DNA of 64,000 nucleotides. Origin: Chryseobacterium daeguense DSM 19388. Its GTDB lineage: Bacteria; Bacteroidota; Bacteroidia; Flavobacteriales; Weeksellaceae. The DNA lies in NCBI RefSeq assembly GCF_000430825.1, contig NZ_AUMT01000005.1, forward strand, positions 303,060 through 367,059, in the 5' to 3' direction. A program made the translations under genes and the position numbers. This document shows, in pieces, positions 1 to 9,419 of the stretch. Position 1 is the stretch's first letter; each line of letters opens with the position of its first letter. The notes below the pieces were generated by a model. That model was not told the origin of the DNA. It saw only the letters and a program-made list of their open reading frames with translations, and ran no database searches.

Positions 1-136
1 CATCTAATTTGTTAGCATCTGCAGGACTTCCCATAACGTCCAGCGTAGCACCTGGAAGCATCGTATTAATACCAACCTGTGCAAATGAAAATGTGCCTGC
101 CAGCAAAAAAGCAGGAAATAATAATTTTGTTGTCAT
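1..136 (-). CDS. Secreted protein, N-terminal fragment (runs off the left edge)
   Basis: The ATG on the minus strand lies at 134-136 and the frame stays open to the window edge (45 codons). The first 20 or so residues form a signal peptide ending in TFSFAQ, so the mature protein would start near Val21. The next residues (VGINT, then PGATLDV) are a start I associate with many exported surface proteins of Chryseobacterium. The function cannot be read from this fragment. It is too short for the usual ORF cut-off. Confidence 0.7.
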   Translation of the reverse strand, partial: MTTKLLFPAFLLAGTFSFAQVGINTMLPGATLDVMGSPADANKLD

Positions 137-160
137 AAGTGTTTAAAAATGTTTTCTGAA

Positions 161-168
161 CAAAAATA
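161..168 (-). promoter_or_regulatory. Probable -7 box of the gene at the left edge
   Basis: Read on the minus strand this is TATTTTTG, which fits the Bacteroidota -7 consensus TAnnTTTG, 24 bases before the ATG at 136. I see no -33 TTG at the right distance. Confidence 0.4.
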
Positions 169-224
169 AACTTTATTTGAATATATCCTAATATTTCAGT
201 CATTATTTTATTAATTTAACACAA

Positions 225-251
225 AATAAGCAGCCCTTACGACTGCTTATT
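225..251 (-). terminator. Terminator of katG
   Basis: A 9-bp perfect stem (AATAAGCAG / CTGCTTATT) with a 9-base loop lies 30 bases past the katG stop. On the minus strand it is followed by a T-rich stretch. Confidence 0.65.
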
Positions 252-280
252 AAATTATTATGTTAAGTCATTGCATTAAA

Positions 281-2575
<2,295 letters not shown>

Positions 2576-2615
2576 TTATATTGATTACGGTTCAAATTAT
2601 TCGTTAAAAGCAACA

Positions 2616-2645
2616 CAAACTTACAATTGTTTAATAATAAACACA
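2616..2645 (-). promoter_or_regulatory. Probable katG promoter
   Basis: On the minus strand TTG (2643-2645) is followed after 19 bases by TAAGTTTG (2623-2616), a full match to the Bacteroidota -33/-7 pattern. It would give a leader of about 50 bases. The rest of the 333-base gap at 2561-2893 is very AT-rich. I see no gene in it and no clear OxyR- or PerR-type site. Confidence 0.55.
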
Positions 2646-2893
2646 ATCTATTAGAATTATTTTTATCATAGTTAAAAACGATAATTAAAAGAAATTATTA
2701 ATTCCTGAATATCTGGCTTAAAAAAATAAAATTAACCAATTAAATTAGTGATTTTTTAAAATAAATTAAATATAATTAAAATTTAAAATCAAATATTTAG
2801 AACAAGTCCACTTAATATTAACAATTTCATAAAATATGAGTTTCCCATTTATTTAATTTTAATTAACTTTATCTGTTTAAGAACATTTTAGGT

Positions 2894-3355
2894 ATGAAAA
2901 AAATATTGACGGTCATTCTTGTAGCATTTATCATCATTCAGTTTTTTCCTATTGACAAGACAAATCCCGCTCCTACACCCGGAATGGATTTTTTGAAAAT
3001 TAAAAAAACTCCACCTGAAATTGCAACAATCATTTCAACATCATGCTACGACTGCCATTCTAATGAAACAAAATATCCGTGGTATTCCAACTTTGCTCCG
3101 TCTTCATGGATCATGAAAAATCATATCAACGAAGGAAGAAAGCATCTCAACTTTTCCACTTTTGCAACTTATGAACCTAAGCAACAGGCACACAAATTGC
3201 ATGAATGTATAGAAATGATCGAGAAAAAAGAGATGCCTCTGGAATCATACTTTATCGGTCATCAGGGCGCTAAATTGACAGATGAACAAAGGAAAATCCT
3301 GATCAATTATTTCAAAAAAGAAAAAGAGGAAACGGAAAGAAAAATGGTATTTTAA
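2894..3355 (+). CDS. Haem-binding domain protein (Haem_bd family)
   Basis: This 153-residue protein has an N-terminal hydrophobic segment (residues 4-19) that acts as a signal or membrane anchor, which places the rest in the periplasm. A single c-type haem motif CYDCH (Cys51, Cys54, His55) follows, then the stretch NETKYPWYSN that is typical of the Pfam Haem_bd family. The C-terminus is Lys/Glu-rich. The electron partner is unknown. The DCC-family gene starts 11 bases after the stop, so the two are probably co-transcribed. Confidence 0.85.
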   Translation: MKKILTVILVAFIIIQFFPIDKTNPAPTPGMDFLKIKKTPPEIATIISTSCYDCHSNETKYPWYSNFAPSSWIMKNHINEGRKHLNFSTFATYEPKQQAHKLHECIEMIEKKEMPLESYFIGHQGAKLTDEQRKILINYFKKEKEETERKMVF

Positions 3356-3366
3356 AATTAAAAATT

Positions 3367-3783
3367 ATGCAGGAAAACTGGCAAAATAAGTATATCGTAT
3401 TTTTCGACGGAGAGTGTGGAGTATGTAATTTTTGGGTACAATGGATTTTGGAAAGGGACAAAAAAGATCAGTTTTTATTCGCTTCGCTTCAATCTGATTT
3501 TGGGCAGAAATTTTTAACGGAAAGAGGCCTGGATACAAAAGTTTTTAAAACAATGTACCTCTGGAAACCTAATGAGTATTATTTAATTAAATCAAAAGCC
3601 ATTCTTAAAATAGCCAATCTCCTTGGTGGAAGCTACAAAGCATTAAGCTGGCTGGGAAAACTGATGTTTCCTGCCGTAAGTGACCGGATTTATGATATTA
3701 TTTCAAATAACAGAATGAAACTTGCCAATCAGAAATGTTACCTGCCGACACCTCATGAAAGAGCGAAATTTATTGAGGTTTAA
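3367..3783 (+). CDS. DCC-family (DUF393) thiol-disulfide oxidoreductase-like protein
   Basis: A 138-residue protein with the family start VFFDGECGVCN. Asp14, Cys17 and Cys20 form the DxxCxxC element that gives the family its name. A thioredoxin-like redox role is predicted for the family but little tested. There is no signal peptide, so it is probably cytoplasmic. It is the second gene of a likely operon with the haem-binding protein, which hints at a shared redox or haem-related role (inference). Confidence 0.85.
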   Translation: MQENWQNKYIVFFDGECGVCNFWVQWILERDKKDQFLFASLQSDFGQKFLTERGLDTKVFKTMYLWKPNEYYLIKSKAILKIANLLGGSYKALSWLGKLMFPAVSDRIYDIISNNRMKLANQKCYLPTPHERAKFIEV

Positions 3784-3881
3784 TTTAATTTAAATACGAA
3801 TTTCACTAATTCTAACGAATCACATCATTGAGATTTTTTACGAAATTAACAAACTGTTCGAAATTTTAATTATAAAAATAT

Positions 3882-3914
3882 AAAGACTGCTTCAAAATTG
3901 AAACAGTCTTTTTT
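3882..3914 (+). terminator. Terminator after the DCC-family gene
   Basis: The outer stem AAAGACTG/CAGTCTTT (3882-3889 with 3904-3911) encloses an inner stem TTCAA/TTGAA and ends in a T run. It lies between convergent genes and may also stop transcripts of the amylase gene on the other strand. Confidence 0.8.
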
Positions 3915-3918
3915 ATTA

Positions 3919-3951
3919 TCACAGATTCACTGGTTTACACAGATCTTTCTG
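3919..3951. repeat. Intergenic short-word repeat (CACAGAT type)
   Basis: The stretch reads as variations on CACAGATTCACTGG and TTTACACAGATC. A related string occurs at 54472-54505. I count it among the short-word spacer repeats of this window. Confidence 0.35.
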
Positions 3952-3967
3952 TTAAAATTATTTTATA

Positions 3968-5398
3968 CTATTGATTCAGAGACCAGACAGAATAGCTGTT
4001 CGGCGGACACTGAATTTTCACCCATTTGTCCCCCTGTGTTGTAGGATACCAACTGGAATGTCCTGTAAAATCTTTAATCTGTTGGCTTGTCCAGTTGGTT
4101 TGAACCCATCTTTCCTGCCAGCTTGATGAGCTGTTGATGTACACTACTAATCCCGGATTTCCGTTGTAGCCGTTTCTTCTGGCAATATATTCATCATTAT
4201 CAGTATATAAAATAGATGTATTTCCGGTAGCTTTATTATTATGAATCCAGATGAGATTATTTAATCTTTCTTTATTCAGCCATTCTTCATAATCCCTGTA
4301 GAAAACCGTAGGATAGCCCTCATGAGTAAGAATATAGGCATAAGCAAGCATCTTATTATTGATAATATCCGTATCATGATTTGCCACAAAAGTTACTGCT
4401 TTATAAGGATTTCTTTTCCACATCATGTCATCGTTAAGCGCGTTCAGGTTTCCGTTATCGAAAGCTTCATCCATTTTATAATACGCAGCGAAATCAAATA
4501 CGGAGCTGTTGGCATTATTCGCCCACCATTCCAGTGTATTTACGTTTGAATCCCATAGCTCACCGACGGAAAAGCCTCCCACATTAGCATTCCATGTATT
4601 CACCACCCATGGTCCGAAACCTTTTACATAATCAAATCTCCAGCCGTCAAATTTCATTACATTTTTGTAATACTTCCCCACAGAATCATCCCTTTCCCAC
4701 AGCCAGCTCTGCACATAAGGATTGGCATGACAAAGATCCGGAAAGCCTCCGAAAGCACCTTCATCATTATTCCCATAGGAATTTTTGTAGAAATCATTGT
4801 AATTCCTGGTAAATTTCCCTGAAGCCACACCAGAAAAGTTTGTCCACGTATTGGTTCCTGTATACGGGTTGGCTTCCGACTGGCCGCCACTGTTGTGGTT
4901 GATCACAATATCCGCATACACCTGCATATTTTCCGCATGAGCTTTTGTAATTAAGGCTTCCAGCTCAGTTCTGGAACCGAATCGGGTTTCAATGCTCCCA
5001 TTTTGATTGTAATTTCCGAAATCGTAATAATCAGTAGGATCATATCCCATTGAATAAGGCCCGTTTTGAGCTTTTGAAGCCGGCGGCAGCCAGACTGCAC
5101 CGATTCCGGCATTGGACCAGTCGGTAATTTTTCCTTTTACGGTATTCCACCAGTTTCCGCCATCAGGAACATCCCAATAAAATCCCTGCATAAGAACGCT
5201 TCCTCCGGGTCCCGCTACAAATTTTGCAGTAGAAGAAGTTCCGGTGCTGAAAGGCCGCCCGTCATGCGTGGTGACATTCACAATTTTGTTGTGAACTTCC
5301 TGTTTTTTTGGATTTTCAATGGTCATTTCATCATTGTCCTGACAGGAACTTACAAGCCCTAAAGCCAGCATAGAAAGTAAAAAGTGTGTTTTTTTCAT
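3968..5398 (-). CDS. Alpha-amylase, GH13 family, lipoprotein
   Basis: A 476-residue glycoside hydrolase expected to cut alpha-1,4-glucan bonds in starch or glycogen. A lipoprotein signal with the lipobox LVSSC (Cys19) predicts anchoring at the cell envelope. All four GH13 regions are present: DIVINH (163-168), GWRFDYVKG with the nucleophile Asp256, VGELW with the acid/base Glu280, and FVANHD with Asp342. The segment GPYSMGYDPTDYYDFG is typical of liquefying-type amylases. A small C-terminal beta domain closes the protein. No SusC or SusD genes lie beside it, so this is not a classical starch-utilisation cluster. It is a single gene with an AT-rich upstream region. Confidence 0.95.
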   Translation of the reverse strand: MKKTHFLLSMLALGLVSSCQDNDEMTIENPKKQEVHNKIVNVTTHDGRPFSTGTSSTAKFVAGPGGSVLMQGFYWDVPDGGNWWNTVKGKITDWSNAGIGAVWLPPASKAQNGPYSMGYDPTDYYDFGNYNQNGSIETRFGSRTELEALITKAHAENMQVYADIVINHNSGGQSEANPYTGTNTWTNFSGVASGKFTRNYNDFYKNSYGNNDEGAFGGFPDLCHANPYVQSWLWERDDSVGKYYKNVMKFDGWRFDYVKGFGPWVVNTWNANVGGFSVGELWDSNVNTLEWWANNANSSVFDFAAYYKMDEAFDNGNLNALNDDMMWKRNPYKAVTFVANHDTDIINNKMLAYAYILTHEGYPTVFYRDYEEWLNKERLNNLIWIHNNKATGNTSILYTDNDEYIARRNGYNGNPGLVVYINSSSSWQERWVQTNWTSQQIKDFTGHSSWYPTTQGDKWVKIQCPPNSYSVWSLNQ

Positions 5399-5573
5399 AT
5401 TGAAAGTTTTAATTATTAAACCATTAACTAAAATACAATTTTATTAAATTAAATTCTTTCCGCAGTGAAATATTTTTCATTTTTAATAACAAACTATTAA
5501 ATAGCATTATTTAAATTTTCATTAAAAAAGTATAAACTTTAAAGATTTTCGGTACAATTTTTCCATTAATCCA

Positions 5574-5581
5574 TATATTTG
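5574..5581 (+). promoter_or_regulatory. -7 box (TATATTTG) directly before the DUF4290 gene
   Basis: A perfect TAnnTTTG lies six bases before the ATG at 5588. The expected transcription start falls at or next to the start codon, so the mRNA may be leaderless. Confidence 0.55.
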
Positions 5582-5587
5582 CATACT

Positions 5588-6241
5588 ATGGAATATAACA
5601 CCCAAAAACCTCAGCTTCATATGCCGGAATACGGCAGAATTATACAACAGTTGGTTGAGCGTTGCAAAGAGCTTTCCAATAAAGAGGAAAGAAACGAAAT
5701 GGCAACAGCAATCATCGATTTTATGGGTCAGAGAAATCCCCAGCTTCGCGATGAAGAAAATTATAATCATAAACTTTGGGATCACCTTTTTATTTTGGCT
5801 AATTATGATCTTGATGTAGATTCACCATATCCTTTTCCTACCAGAGAACAGCTTGCGGAAAAGCCTAAAAGAATGGAATACCCTAAACTTCAGGGAGATT
5901 TTAAATTTTACGGAAAAAGTATTCTTCAGTTAATAGAAAAAGCAATTGAACTTGAGCCTGGCGACGAAAAAGAAGCCCTGATAGAGGTAATTGCCAACAA
6001 TATGAAGAAATCTTACAATGTATATAATAAAGAGCATGTAACGGATGATGTAATTTTCCGTCATCTGAAGGAACTTTCGGAGAACAGGCTGGATCTTACC
6101 GGTATTGAAACCCTTGAAAAGAGTAAGATCTATTACACCACCAACAACAACCGAAATAATAACAACAATAATAGAAATAACAAAAACCAGTCGAACAATA
6201 AAAAAAGACACAACAATAATAATCATAAAAACAGAAAGTAA
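5588..6241 (+). CDS. DUF4290 domain protein
   Basis: A 217-residue protein starting MEYNTQKPQ. I chose this ATG over the in-frame TTG at 5579, which lies inside the -7 promoter box. The first 170 or so residues match the Bacteroidota-only DUF4290 family, whose function is unknown. The last 40 or so residues are a low-complexity tail of Asn, Lys and Arg, probably disordered and possibly nucleic-acid binding (inference). murA starts two bases after the stop. This pairing is common in the phylum and suggests a link to envelope growth. Confidence 0.88.
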   Translation: MEYNTQKPQLHMPEYGRIIQQLVERCKELSNKEERNEMATAIIDFMGQRNPQLRDEENYNHKLWDHLFILANYDLDVDSPYPFPTREQLAEKPKRMEYPKLQGDFKFYGKSILQLIEKAIELEPGDEKEALIEVIANNMKKSYNVYNKEHVTDDVIFRHLKELSENRLDLTGIETLEKSKIYYTTNNNRNNNNNNRNNKNQSNNKKRHNNNNHKNRK

Positions 6242-6243
6242 AA

Positions 6244-7551
6244 ATGAGTGGAACATTTCAAATACGAGGAGGAAAAAGATTGCATGGTGAAATAACGCCA
6301 CAAGGAGCAAAAAATGAAGCTCTACAGATTCTTTGTGCCGTTTTATTAACAGACGACGAAGTCCGAATTAAAAATATTCCTGATATCCATGACGTAAACA
6401 GGCTTATTGAAATTCTGGGAGATTTCGGAGTAAAAGTAACCAAAAACGGGCAGGGAGATTTTACTTTCAAAGCTGATAAAGTAAATTTTGATTATATAAA
6501 ATCAAGCGAATTCAAAAAAGACGGAGCAAAACTGAGAGGTTCTATCATGCTGATGGGACCAATGCTTGCCAGATACGGTGAAGCTTATATGCCGACTCCG
6601 GGTGGTGATAAAATCGGTAGAAGAAGACTGGATACCCATTTCCAGGGCCTTGTGGAGCTTGGTGCAGAATTTAATTATGATGAGGATGAATATTTCTATT
6701 CTTTAAAAGCAAAAGAACTTAAAGGGAAATTTATCCTTTTGGAAGAGGCATCCGTAACAGGAACAGCCAATATTATCATGGCTGCCGTTTTAGCAAAAGG
6801 AAAAACAAGGATATACAACGCAGCCTGCGAACCTTATCTTCAGCAATTGTGTAAAATGCTGAACAGAATGGGGGCTAATATTTCCGGAATCGGATCTAAT
6901 TTAGTAACCATTGAAGGGGTGGAATATCTTCGCGGAACAGAACATACGATGCTCCCTGATATGGTGGAAATCGGTTCATGGATAGGCCTTGCAGCCATGA
7001 CAAAATCTGAAATTACAATAAAAAATGTCAACTGGAATCAGCTTGGTGTTATCCCGAATACATTCAGAAAACTGGGAATAGAGCTTGAGCAGAGCAATGA
7101 TGATATTTTCATTCCGGCACAGGAAAATTATAGGATACAGAAGTTTATTGACGGATCTATCCTGACTATTTCTGATGCACCGTGGCCTGGCTTCACCCCG
7201 GATTTGCTTTCAATTATTCTGGTCGTGGCGACTCAGGCGAAAGGAAGTCTTTTGGTTCACCAGAAAATGTTTGAATCCAGACTATTCTTCGTTGATAAAC
7301 TGATTGATATGGGTGCACAGATTATTTTGTGTGATCCTCACAGAGCAACAGTAATCGGGCTAAACCAGGAAGCACCTTTACGCGGTACAACGATGGTTTC
7401 GCCGGATATCAGAGCCGGAAACGCGCTTCTTATCGCTGCACTTTCTGCAGAAGGAAAATCAATCATCCATAATATCGAACAGATCGACAGAGGATATGAG
7501 AATATCGACGGGAGGCTGAAAGCGATTGGGGCTGATATTGAGAGAATTTAA
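6244..7551 (+). CDS. murA: UDP-N-acetylglucosamine 1-carboxyvinyltransferase (MurA)
   Basis: This 435-residue cytoplasmic enzyme catalyses the first committed step of peptidoglycan synthesis, adding enolpyruvate from phosphoenolpyruvate to UDP-GlcNAc. The substrate-binding KN pair is in GAKNEAL (residues 21-27). In the active-site loop PTPGGDKIG, the residue that is Cys115 in E. coli is Asp122 (codon GAT at 6607-6609). The same exchange in Mycobacterium and Chlamydia enzymes keeps activity but prevents alkylation by fosfomycin. The gene is the second of a two-gene operon with DUF4290 and is followed by a strong terminator. Confidence 0.97.
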   Translation: MSGTFQIRGGKRLHGEITPQGAKNEALQILCAVLLTDDEVRIKNIPDIHDVNRLIEILGDFGVKVTKNGQGDFTFKADKVNFDYIKSSEFKKDGAKLRGSIMLMGPMLARYGEAYMPTPGGDKIGRRRLDTHFQGLVELGAEFNYDEDEYFYSLKAKELKGKFILLEEASVTGTANIIMAAVLAKGKTRIYNAACEPYLQQLCKMLNRMGANISGIGSNLVTIEGVEYLRGTEHTMLPDMVEIGSWIGLAAMTKSEITIKNVNWNQLGVIPNTFRKLGIELEQSNDDIFIPAQENYRIQKFIDGSILTISDAPWPGFTPDLLSIILVVATQAKGSLLVHQKMFESRLFFVDKLIDMGAQIILCDPHRATVIGLNQEAPLRGTTMVSPDIRAGNALLIAALSAEGKSIIHNIEQIDRGYENIDGRLKAIGADIERI

Positions 7552-7560
7552 TTTAACAAA

Positions 7561-7593
7561 GCTAGAAGTTAGAAATTAGAGGTTAGAAGTTAG
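7561..7593. repeat. Intergenic short-word repeat (AGAAGTTAG type)
   Basis: AGAAGTTAG and close variants (AGAAATTAG, AGGTTAGAAG) follow one another between the murA stop and its terminator. The reverse-complement form of the same words is seen at 37082-37113 and 59470-59515. Confidence 0.6.
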
Positions 7594-7617
7594 TTTTGCC
7601 TTTAATTATTATAAATC

Positions 7618-7650
7618 AAAAGCGTTCGGTTTTCACTGAACGCTTTTTTT
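7618..7650 (+). terminator. Terminator of murA
   Basis: A 10-bp perfect stem (AAAAGCGTTC / GAACGCTTTT) with a 10-base loop is followed by seven or more T residues. Confidence 0.9.
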
Positions 7651-7673
7651 GTAATTAAAACTATATGAACCGC

Positions 7674-7985
7674 TTACGAATATTTTCTGCAGACATACTC
7701 TACAGTTGTATTCAAAAGTTTATTATTATTCAGATACGATTCCAATTGGTTGTAATCTTCTGAATTTACATGGATGTAAAGCTGTACAGAACCAAAGCTG
7801 CGACCGTTCATGTATTCCACATTGGCCGACAGCACCCTGTGGCAGATCCCAAACTGATTGTAAATGATATTCATCAAATGCTCAAATTTCATTTTGCCAT
7901 TCAATTCTATTTCGACTATCAATTCTTTTTTTGGCAGATTCAGCTTGCTTTCTAAAACCTGGAGTTTGGGATTTGGTGTAATCAT
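7674..7985 (-). CDS. Free-standing NIL-domain protein
   Basis: This 103-residue protein resembles the NIL domain, the ACT-like regulatory domain at the C-terminus of the methionine importer ATPase MetN. The matching parts are the strand ELIVEIEL, the segment covering residues 46-67 ending in the signature YMNGRSFGSV, and the final strand TVEYV. No ATPase domain is fused and no metN, metI or metQ lies in this window. It could sense methionine for a transporter encoded elsewhere or act as a separate regulator. The domain call rests on the sequence pattern; the role is inference. Confidence 0.72.
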   Translation of the reverse strand: MITPNPKLQVLESKLNLPKKELIVEIELNGKMKFEHLMNIIYNQFGICHRVLSANVEYMNGRSFGSVQLYIHVNSEDYNQLESYLNNNKLLNTTVEYVCRKYS

Positions 7986-8029
7986 TAGTCCGCTTTTTTT
8001 GTTATTAACTCATTTATTTAATTCTTAGA

Positions 8030-8037
8030 CAAAAATA
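8030..8037 (-). promoter_or_regulatory. Possible -7 box of the NIL-domain gene
   Basis: Minus-strand TATTTTTG, matching TAnnTTTG, 44 bases before the ATG at 7985. No clear -33 element is visible. Confidence 0.35.
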
Positions 8038-8141
8038 TAAAATTTTATTAGTCTATAAAATTAGTAGGATAATAATTTTCAATTTTAACATTTATTTTTT
8101 CTTCATTTATAAGCTTTGGTTAAAACCAGTTGAATTTTTTA

Positions 8142-8168
8142 ATAAAAAAACGGGCTAAAGCCCGTTCT
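8142..8168 (-). terminator. Terminator of the YiiX-type gene
   Basis: The palindrome AACGGGCTAAAGCCCGTT (8149-8166) is followed on the minus strand by a run of T. The core GGGCTAAAGCCC recurs at 41364-41379. Confidence 0.8.
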
Positions 8169-8191
8169 GTCAGTATAATATTTAATACATA

Positions 8192-8848
8192 TTATTTTAA
8201 TTCCTTTATCCGTTCCAGTTTGTCGGAAGCTGCCAGGCCATTGGGATTACAGCCTAATTCACCTTCAGGAACTTTAAGGTTTTTCTTTTGATAAAACTGC
8301 TCCCAGAATTCATTGATTTTTCCGGTTTTAGGATCAATAAAAGTCATCGGCTCCAACCTGAAAATATGCTCCTTCCGAAAAGCCCTCTCTATAAAATCTG
8401 AACAGTAATAGGAATTTTCATCAAGAATATAATTGAAATTATAAGGCTTCCCCAACATTGACTCTGCTTTTTCCAATGCCTCTGGTATCGAATGCTGATA
8501 TTGAGGTTTCAAACGGTAAATAATTACTTTTTGACCTTCATCTGACTGATCTTTAATAAAATCCCTCAAAGATTGTCTTTGAGAACCGCCTTTCGGTGCA
8601 GCATGCAGCACAAATGAACCTCTATCAGTTTTTTCTAAAATACCGATGTGGTCAAAAGATGCATTTTTTTGCTTTTGGGTAACATTATTAATTGCTCCCG
8701 AAAGCCCAGCTTCTTTTGCTGTGACAAACAGGAGATCACCATTTTTTAAATCAGAAAGTGCAGAATTTTTGCAATGTAAAAGCAAACATAAAAATAATGC
8801 AAACGCAAAAGGTTTCAGTAAAAAATTATTTTTTAAAATTACTTTCAT
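8192..8848 (-). CDS. YiiX/YebB-like permuted papain-fold lipoprotein
   Basis: A 218-residue protein with a lipoprotein signal (lipobox LLLHC, Cys26). It carries the marks of the YiiX family of circularly permuted NlpC/P60-like cysteine hydrolases: LKNGDLLFV at the start of the domain, the His of SFDHIGI, and the Cys of YYCSDF. Family members are predicted amidases or peptidases of the envelope, and the true substrate is not known. Its first 23 bases overlap the end of the DUF1801 gene, so the two genes are translated from one message. Confidence 0.85.
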   Translation of the reverse strand: MKVILKNNFLLKPFAFALFLCLLLHCKNSALSDLKNGDLLFVTAKEAGLSGAINNVTQKQKNASFDHIGILEKTDRGSFVLHAAPKGGSQRQSLRDFIKDQSDEGQKVIIYRLKPQYQHSIPEALEKAESMLGKPYNFNYILDENSYYCSDFIERAFRKEHIFRLEPMTFIDPKTGKINEFWEQFYQKKNLKVPEGELGCNPNGLAASDKLERIKELK

Positions 8849-9281
8849 AACATTCTATCCAGTCCTGAACCGTCATTTTTTTACTTACTTCCGCCAATAA
8901 TTCCAAAGGAATATCATCCATTTTCTTGAAACGGACACAAGATTTCCCCATATCCAGCTTTCTTTTGGAATGTTTCGGAAATTCTTCTACAAACCAGTCC
9001 AAAAGTTCCGGCTTTGCATAGATTCCCATGTGATAAAAAGCGATAAAATTTTTCTGTGAAGCCAGTGAAATAAAAGGAAGCGGGGTGTTTGGTGTACAAT
9101 GGTAACCTGCAGGATAAGTCTCCAAAGGAACATTCCAGCCAACCATGCCGTAGCTGGTCCCCTGCTGAAATCCTTCCGGTAGATTATCATTAATCGTATT
9201 GAATATTTTTTCGAATATCTCCTGTCTTTCCTCCGGAATTTTAGAGATATAATCTTGTACGGAACTAGCTTGAATCTGCAT
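8826..9281 (-). CDS. DUF1801 domain protein
   Basis: A 151-residue cytoplasmic protein. The sequence SVQDYISKIPEERQ near the start and the C-terminal part GKSCVRFKKMDDIP fit the DUF1801 / YdhG-like fold, a small alpha-beta domain of unknown biochemical role. It is the first gene of a two-gene unit with the YiiX-type lipoprotein, overlapping it by 23 bases. The upstream region holds several CAAAATAA-like strings but no perfect promoter box. Confidence 0.85.
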   Translation of the reverse strand: MQIQASSVQDYISKIPEERQEIFEKIFNTINDNLPEGFQQGTSYGMVGWNVPLETYPAGYHCTPNTPLPFISLASQKNFIAFYHMGIYAKPELLDWFVEEFPKHSKRKLDMGKSCVRFKKMDDIPLELLAEVSKKMTVQDWIECYESNFKK

Positions 9282-9361
9282 TTCGATTGAGTTTTTATTG
9301 ATTATTCAAAATAACAAAATTTTGATGAAAAAGAGCTTTTGATTTCGCTAAAAATGAAGAT

Positions 9362-9396
9362 AAAAAAAGACAGCCATACATTTTGTATGGCCGTCT
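9362..9396 (-). terminator. Terminator of the T9SS cargo gene
   Basis: A 13-bp stem with one G-T pair (9368-9380 with 9384-9396) is followed on the minus strand by seven T residues, just after the stop at 9420. Confidence 0.9.
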
Positions 9397-9419
9397 TCAT
9401 TATTATTTAAGTCTAAAAA

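Noticed and set aside
3968..5398. Start of a starch-utilisation cluster
   Set aside because: The amylase gene stands alone between unrelated housekeeping genes.
5930..6310. 126-codon open frame on the minus strand
   Set aside because: It is antisense to the Asn-rich tail of the DUF4290 protein and the start of murA; its Val/Ile-rich look is a mirror of the AAC/AAT repeats.
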